Origin: JAUWQU01 sp964605095
GTDB taxonomy: Bacteria > Planctomycetota > Phycisphaerae > SM23-33
Assembly (NCBI GenBank): GCA_964605095.1
Contig: CAZSBS010000068.1
Coordinates: 1-19,516 of the forward strand
Reading direction: 5' to 3'
Length of the DNA stretch: 19,516 bases
Part shown: positions 16,087-19,516 of the stretch, in pieces
Numbering within the stretch: the stretch's first letter is position 1
How the letters are laid out: every line of letters starts with the position of its first letter
Translations under genes and position numbers: made by a program
Notes under the pieces: model-generated
Databases searched by the model: none
The model's input: only the letters and a program-made list of their open reading frames with translations
What the model was told of the DNA's origin: nothing

Positions 16087-17325
16087 ATGCACACAACCAC
16101 CGTATTGTTGATTGCCTTGGGGATTATCGCTCCATGCCTCGTCGGATGCGCCGGGTCCACCGGCCTGTACAAGGATGACCTGGCCTTGCTGAAACAGCAT
16201 ACCGACGTGATCGAGCTGGCCGACAGCACCGGCCTGGGCCGCGTCGCCGTCGTGCCACAGTATCAGGGCCGGGTTATGACCAGCACGTGCGAGGGGCCGG
16301 ACGGCAAGAGCATGGGCTGGATCAACCCCGCCGCCATCAATGCGGGCATTACCGCCGGCGCGATGAACGCCTACGGCGGGGAAGAACGCTTCTGGATCGG
16401 CCCGGAGGGCGGGCAGTTCTCGATCTACTTCAAGCCGGGCGACCCCTTCGACATCGACCACTGGAAGGTGCCCGCGCTGATCGACACCGAGCCGTTCACC
16501 CTGCAGGGCGGACGGCTTGCCGACCGGACATGCACCCGCGCCGTGTTCCAAAAGGACGCAAAGCTGATCAACCGCGCGGGCTTTGCCTTCGATCTGCGGA
16601 TCGACCGCACCGTCGAGGTCATCGAGCCCAAGCGCATCGCCGAACTGCTCAAGTTGCCCGCCGGCGGCGATGAACTGTCGATGGTCGGCTATCAGACGGT
16701 CAACGCCATGACGAACACCGGCAAGGAAGCCTGGGCGCCCGCCACCGGCCTGCTGTCGATCTGGCTGCTGGGCATGTACCCGCCTTCGCCCCACACGACC
16801 GTCGTTATGCCCATCAAGCAGGGCGACGAGAAGACGCTCGGGCCCCGGGTGAACGTGTACGAGTCGTTCAACAAGCTCGACTCTGCTCGCCTTCGGGCCG
16901 AGCCCGGCGAGGTGTTCTTCAAGGCCGATGGCCTGTACCGCTCGAAGATCGGCCTGAGCCCCCAGCGAGCCACGCCGGTGCTGGGCAGCTACAATGCCGA
17001 CGACAACATCCTGACGGTCGTCCAGTACGATCAGCCGCGGGACGCCACCCAGTACGTCAAGAGCACGTGGGAGATTCAGAAGGACCCGTTCGGCGGCGAC
17101 GCGACCAACAGCTACAACGACGGCGTGCCCGCCCCTGGCAAAAAGCCGCTCGGGCCGTTCCACGAACTGGAAACGTCATCCCCGGCCGTGGCATTGAAGC
17201 CCGGCGAGAAGATCACTCACACCAGCCGCACATTCCACCTGACCGGCCCAAAGCCGGCGCTGGACAAGGTTGCCCGGCAGGTGCTCGGCGTTTCGTTGGA
17301 CGAGATCGCCAACGCGCTGCCGTAA
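16087..17325 (+). CDS. DUF6786-like exported lipoprotein
   Basis: The protein has 412 aa. A lipoprotein signal peptide ends in LVGC with the lipidated cysteine at residue 21, so the protein is probably anchored in a membrane facing the periplasm or outside. The mature sequence shows the hallmarks I associate with DUF6786: VIELADSTGLGRVAVVPQYQGRVMTST, then MGWIN, then GGEERFWIGPEGGQFSIYF (97-115), DHWKVP and IDTEPF. Its function is not established. The beta-rich fold with GGEERFW and acidic residues recalls galactose-mutarotase-like sugar-binding proteins, but that is inference. The start at 16087 is taken because the signal peptide begins there; the frame is open further upstream but that part is not signal-like. 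The ribosome site is weak. It ends 12 bases from the convergent small lipoprotein gene. Confidence 0.85.
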   Translation: MHTTTVLLIALGIIAPCLVGCAGSTGLYKDDLALLKQHTDVIELADSTGLGRVAVVPQYQGRVMTSTCEGPDGKSMGWINPAAINAGITAGAMNAYGGEERFWIGPEGGQFSIYFKPGDPFDIDHWKVPALIDTEPFTLQGGRLADRTCTRAVFQKDAKLINRAGFAFDLRIDRTVEVIEPKRIAELLKLPAGGDELSMVGYQTVNAMTNTGKEAWAPATGLLSIWLLGMYPPSPHTTVVMPIKQGDEKTLGPRVNVYESFNKLDSARLRAEPGEVFFKADGLYRSKIGLSPQRATPVLGSYNADDNILTVVQYDQPRDATQYVKSTWEIQKDPFGGDATNSYNDGVPAPGKKPLGPFHELETSSPAVALKPGEKITHTSRTFHLTGPKPALDKVARQVLGVSLDEIANALP

Positions 17326-17340
17326 GAACGGCTGGTTTTA
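17319..17340 (+). terminator. Weak candidate terminator in the convergent gap
   Basis: GCCGT-AAGA-ACGGC (17319-17332) forms a 5-bp stem over the TAA stop of the DUF6786-like gene and is followed by TGGTTTTA. The stem is short and the T-run interrupted. Transcription also converges here with the small lipoprotein gene. Confidence 0.35.
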
Positions 17341-17814
17341 CTCGCGGGCGGGGCCGCCGCTCGGGGCGGGCGATACTGGGATCACGCCGGCGGGAAGCGG
17401 CAGCACTTGGACCTCGAGGGGTTTGCCTGGCCCCATCTGGCTGGCGACAAGGCCCCACTTGTTGCCTTCGTGGCAGGCGGTCGCGTCGTGGAGCACCACC
17501 CGCCCGGGCAGGCCGGGGATCTCCACGCCCATGGGGTTGTAAATGTAGGGCTTGCCGGAGATGGGGCACTCAAGCGGCGGGCAGGCCTTGCCGCCGGCCT
17601 GTTTGACGGCTGAGAGGTCCGGCGGCAGGCTTTTGTGGGCCGCGTAGTAGAGCAGCAGTGAGCCGGCGATGTCGTGCAGGCGCGCAGCGCATGGGTCGAG
17701 TGTGGCGTCCAGCGTGGTCTTGGGCTCTGGCTTGACAGGCACAAAGGTGCATCCCGCCAGCAGCACAGCCAGCACCGTCAGGCGCGCCGTAATCGCTATC
17801 CTATTCCGATGCAT
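17338..17814 (-). CDS. Small lipoprotein translationally coupled to the secretin
   Basis: The protein has 158 aa. The signal peptide has a basic start (MHRNR), a hydrophobic core and LLAGC, with the lipid-modified cysteine at residue 22. The start at 17814 is supported by AGGAGG five bases upstream; an in-frame start 33 bases earlier would bury the signal peptide. The mature part (CAARLHDIAGSLLLYYAAHKSLPPDL, then a cysteine-bearing CPPLECPISGKPYIYNP, then VVLHDATACHEG) resembles the C-terminal part of planctomycete type II pseudopilin-like proteins, in which a helix, an FPPDL turn, a CP..G.PY.Y loop and an H...G end follow the pilin helix. The pilin N-terminus is replaced by a lipobox. The gene overlaps the secretin stop by 14 bases. 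A secretin-associated or pilotin-like role is inference from position only. Confidence 0.78.
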   Translation of the reverse strand: MHRNRIAITARLTVLAVLLAGCTFVPVKPEPKTTLDATLDPCAARLHDIAGSLLLYYAAHKSLPPDLSAVKQAGGKACPPLECPISGKPYIYNPMGVEIPGLPGRVVLHDATACHEGNKWGLVASQMGPGKPLEVQVLPLPAGVIPVSPAPSGGPARE

Positions 17815-19516
17815 CACCACCTCCTGCGGGGCCTTGGTCCGGGCCATTGGAGGCGCCCGGAGGCGGGGCCGAGGGTTGGGCGGGCGCTCTCCATGGACCT
17901 TCTCGCCTTGGAGTTCGCGTCGGGGTCCCTACCGATGTCTTTTTGGGGTCCGATATGATGATGGTCGGCATGGTGGTCGGGTCGGCCGGCATCGTGGTCG
18001 CGCCGAGCTTCATGCCCTTGAGTTGCTCGTCCAGGGCATCCTTGTTTTCGCTCTTGTTGAACTCCTTGCTGCCCTCCTTCTCTTCCTTCGACATCTGGTG
18101 GAGTTGTTCGGGCAGGGCGGCCACGTGGGGCGTAAGGAAGATCAGCAGTTCCGTCTTGGACTTGGTCTTGATGGTCCGCCGGAACAGCGCGCCGACTCCC
18201 GGTATGTCACCCAGGACTGGCACCTTCTCGATAGTGTCGGTGATGCGGTCTTCCATTAGCCCGCCGATAACTATGGTCTGGCCGTTGCGGATGGCAATGC
18301 GGGTCTGGGCAGACCGCTTGGCGAATACCGGTGCGTTGACCGTCTCGCTTATCGGCACCGTCGTGCCGGTGAGCGTGGAGATCTCGGGCGCCACGTCCAT
18401 TATCACCAGCCCCTCGGGGTTGATGTGCGGCAGGACGTACAAAATGATGCCGATGTCATTGTACTGGATCGTGTTGATGGTCTGGCCGGTGTCGGTGATG
18501 CGCGAGTCGGTGATGAACGGCACGACGTTGCCGACAGTGATGGACGCCTCCTGGTTGTCGCTGGCCAGGATGTAGGGCCTGGACAAAACGTTGAGTTTGC
18601 CGATGCTCTGCAAGGCCCGCAAGGTGGCGGTGTAATCCACGTCGATGACCTTGGCGACGAGGCCGCCCGTTGCGCTGGCCACGCCGAAGTCGGTGCCGAT
18701 GCTCGACCTGGCGCTGCCGGTTCGGATGTTCAGCGCGGAGAACTCCACGCCGAGGTCCGTGGTGTCGTCATGTGTGACCTCCGCCAGGAGGACTTTTATC
18801 AGCACCTGTCTCGTCGGACGGTCCAACTCCTCGAGGATCGCCTTGACGCGTTCGAAGTTCTTGCTGGCCGTGCGAACCAGAAGCGAGTTGGTGTCCGCGT
18901 CCGCCACGACATAGACCTGCCCCGCCAAGTCCCCGGCGGCTGCGCCGAGAGGGCCGATCGACGGCGTAGAACCGTATGACCGCCCGCTTGAGGAAGTCCC
19001 GCTGCTGCCAAATCCCCTGGACGACGAACTGAACGGGGAACTGGACGACGAGCCGAACGGGGAACTGGACGACGAGCTTCGCCCGAAGGACGAACCGGAC
19101 GACGAGCTTCGGCCGGAAGACGAGCCTCGCCCGGAAGACGAACTGCCGCCAAACGGCGATGTTCGGCCGGATGTCGAGCTTCGGCCGGAGGACGACGTCC
19201 CGTATGACGAGCCGCCTCTGGAGGTCGTGCCGGTGGTGCCGAAGATGTTGTTGACTACCGACTCGACGTTCAGTGCCTGGGCGTTCTTGAGCTTGTAGAT
19301 GAAGACGGCCACGTCAACGGTAGGGTCGGAGTCCAGTTCCTTGACGATGCTGTCTATGATGGTCAGCGTTTCTGGAGAGGCGCTGACGACGAGGTTGTTA
19401 GTTCGCGTGTCGGCCGTGGCGGTCACCTTGGCCTGGCGCGCACCGGCGGAACTGCCGCTGGAGGTGCTGTTGCTTCCGCCGCGGTCGCCGCCGCGGTCGC
19501 CGCCGCGGTCGCCGCC
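17801..19516 (-). CDS. gspD: Type II secretion-like secretin (GspD/PulD family), N-terminus outside window
   Basis: Outer-membrane channel subunit of a type II secretion or related pilus system. The frame is open to the window edge (571 residues visible). In order: the end of one N-domain (KVTATADTRTNNLVVSASPE, about 19365-19430); a second N-domain (VFIYKLKNAQALNVESVVNNIFG, then VYVVADADTNSLLVRTA) split by a Ser/Gly-rich loop of about 85 residues (18965-19220); RQVLIKVLLAEVT; then the C-domain with VLSRPYILASDNQEASI and the secretin signature VPVLGDIPGVGALFRRT, ending in ELLIFLTPHVA. A charged then proline-rich tail of about 105 residues follows. A further low-complexity GGDR loop is at the window edge, in the equivalent place of the preceding N-domain. 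The small lipoprotein gene overlaps its stop. Other secretion genes would lie beyond the window. Confidence 0.94.
   Translation of the reverse strand, partial: GGDRGGDRGGDRGGSNSTSSGSSAGARQAKVTATADTRTNNLVVSASPETLTIIDSIVKELDSDPTVDVAVFIYKLKNAQALNVESVVNNIFGTTGTTSRGGSSYGTSSSGRSSTSGRTSPFGGSSSSGRGSSSGRSSSSGSSFGRSSSSSSPFGSSSSSPFSSSSRGFGSSGTSSSGRSYGSTPSIGPLGAAAGDLAGQVYVVADADTNSLLVRTASKNFERVKAILEELDRPTRQVLIKVLLAEVTHDDTTDLGVEFSALNIRTGSARSSIGTDFGVASATGGLVAKVIDVDYTATLRALQSIGKLNVLSRPYILASDNQEASITVGNVVPFITDSRITDTGQTINTIQYNDIGIILYVLPHINPEGLVIMDVAPEISTLTGTTVPISETVNAPVFAKRSAQTRIAIRNGQTIVIGGLMEDRITDTIEKVPVLGDIPGVGALFRRTIKTKSKTELLIFLTPHVAALPEQLHQMSKEEKEGSKEFNKSENKDALDEQLKGMKLGATTMPADPTTMPTIIISDPKKTSVGTPTRTPRREGPWRAPAQPSAPPPGASNGPDQGPAGGGDASE
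17820..17825 (-). promoter_or_regulatory. Shine-Dalgarno site of the small lipoprotein gene
   Basis: AGGAGG on the minus strand, inside the end of the secretin gene and five bases before the ATG at 17814. It selects this start and suggests coupled translation with the secretin. Confidence 0.75.
18965..19220 (-). repeat. Ser/Gly/Phe-rich low-complexity loop with tandem DNA repeats in the secretin
   Basis: This stretch encodes a serine-dominated segment with SSPFG and SSGR units. At DNA level a perfect 23-base repeat starts at 19031 and again at 19055 (24-base period, in frame), and related units built around GACGACGAGC continue to about 19190. The periods keep the reading frame, so copy number could vary without breaking the gene. 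Confidence 0.8.
19476..19516 (-). repeat. 12-bp tandem repeat encoding GGDR, cut by the window edge
   Basis: CCGCCGCGGTCG occurs three times in full (19476-19511) and continues to the window end. On the minus strand it encodes Gly-Gly-Asp-Arg repeats in the secretin. Confidence 0.85.

Noticed and set aside
19031..19190. CRISPR-like array in the spaced repeats
   Set aside because: The repeats are contiguous, multiples of three and in frame within the secretin; there are no unique spacers.

Overview
The window suggests a GC-rich, Gram-negative-type bacterium of the Planctomycetota, probably a Phycisphaerae-like lineage. This is inferred from four signs. A PQQ-type beta-propeller protein carries a DWPxWRGP start. 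A secreted lipoprotein matches a family (DUF6786) common in planctomycetes. There are very large secreted, membrane-anchored proteins of unknown function. KdsB (Kdo-LPS) and a type II-like secretin indicate an outer membrane. No RNA genes, CRISPR arrays, transposases or phage genes were seen.

Layout. 1-946 (minus): 5' part of a secreted PQQ-like beta-propeller protein cut by the window edge. 1008-2441 (minus): a B12-binding-type radical SAM protein whose base composition is clearly more AT-rich than the rest. 2442-2874: a divergent intergenic stretch with no recognisable gene. 2875-3636 (plus): kdsB. 3637-3919: intergenic, with a nested inverted repeat and a 7-bp tandem repeat. 3920-7450 and 7455-15962 (plus): a two-gene unit (4-bp gap, Shine-Dalgarno overlapping the upstream stop) encoding two related envelope proteins of 1176 and 2835 aa. 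16087-17325 (plus): a DUF6786-like lipoprotein. On the minus strand, convergent to it, a secretin (17801-19516, N-terminus outside the window) overlaps by 14 bases the start of a small lipoprotein gene (17338-17814).

Most notable point. The 1176-aa and 2835-aa proteins are built from the same ectodomain plan, present three times: once in the first protein and twice in the second. Each copy starts with a (V/I)xxPY box and ends with an 'LPxxxxLWxxxVxG' type strand followed by a W-containing strand, then membrane helices. The second protein reads as a head-to-tail fusion of two such proteins. About four hydrophobic segments lie between the halves, and the last of these resembles a second signal peptide with an AxA site. 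It then carries an extra tail with charged helices, a short autotransporter-type beta-strand (PATR-like) island, a TPR-like hairpin, a glycine run and C-terminal membrane helices. I do not know a described function for this family.

The genes look mostly envelope-related: LPS precursor activation, outer-membrane secretin plus lipoprotein, large periplasmic anchored proteins and exported lipoproteins. No single pathway linking them can be proven from the sequence.
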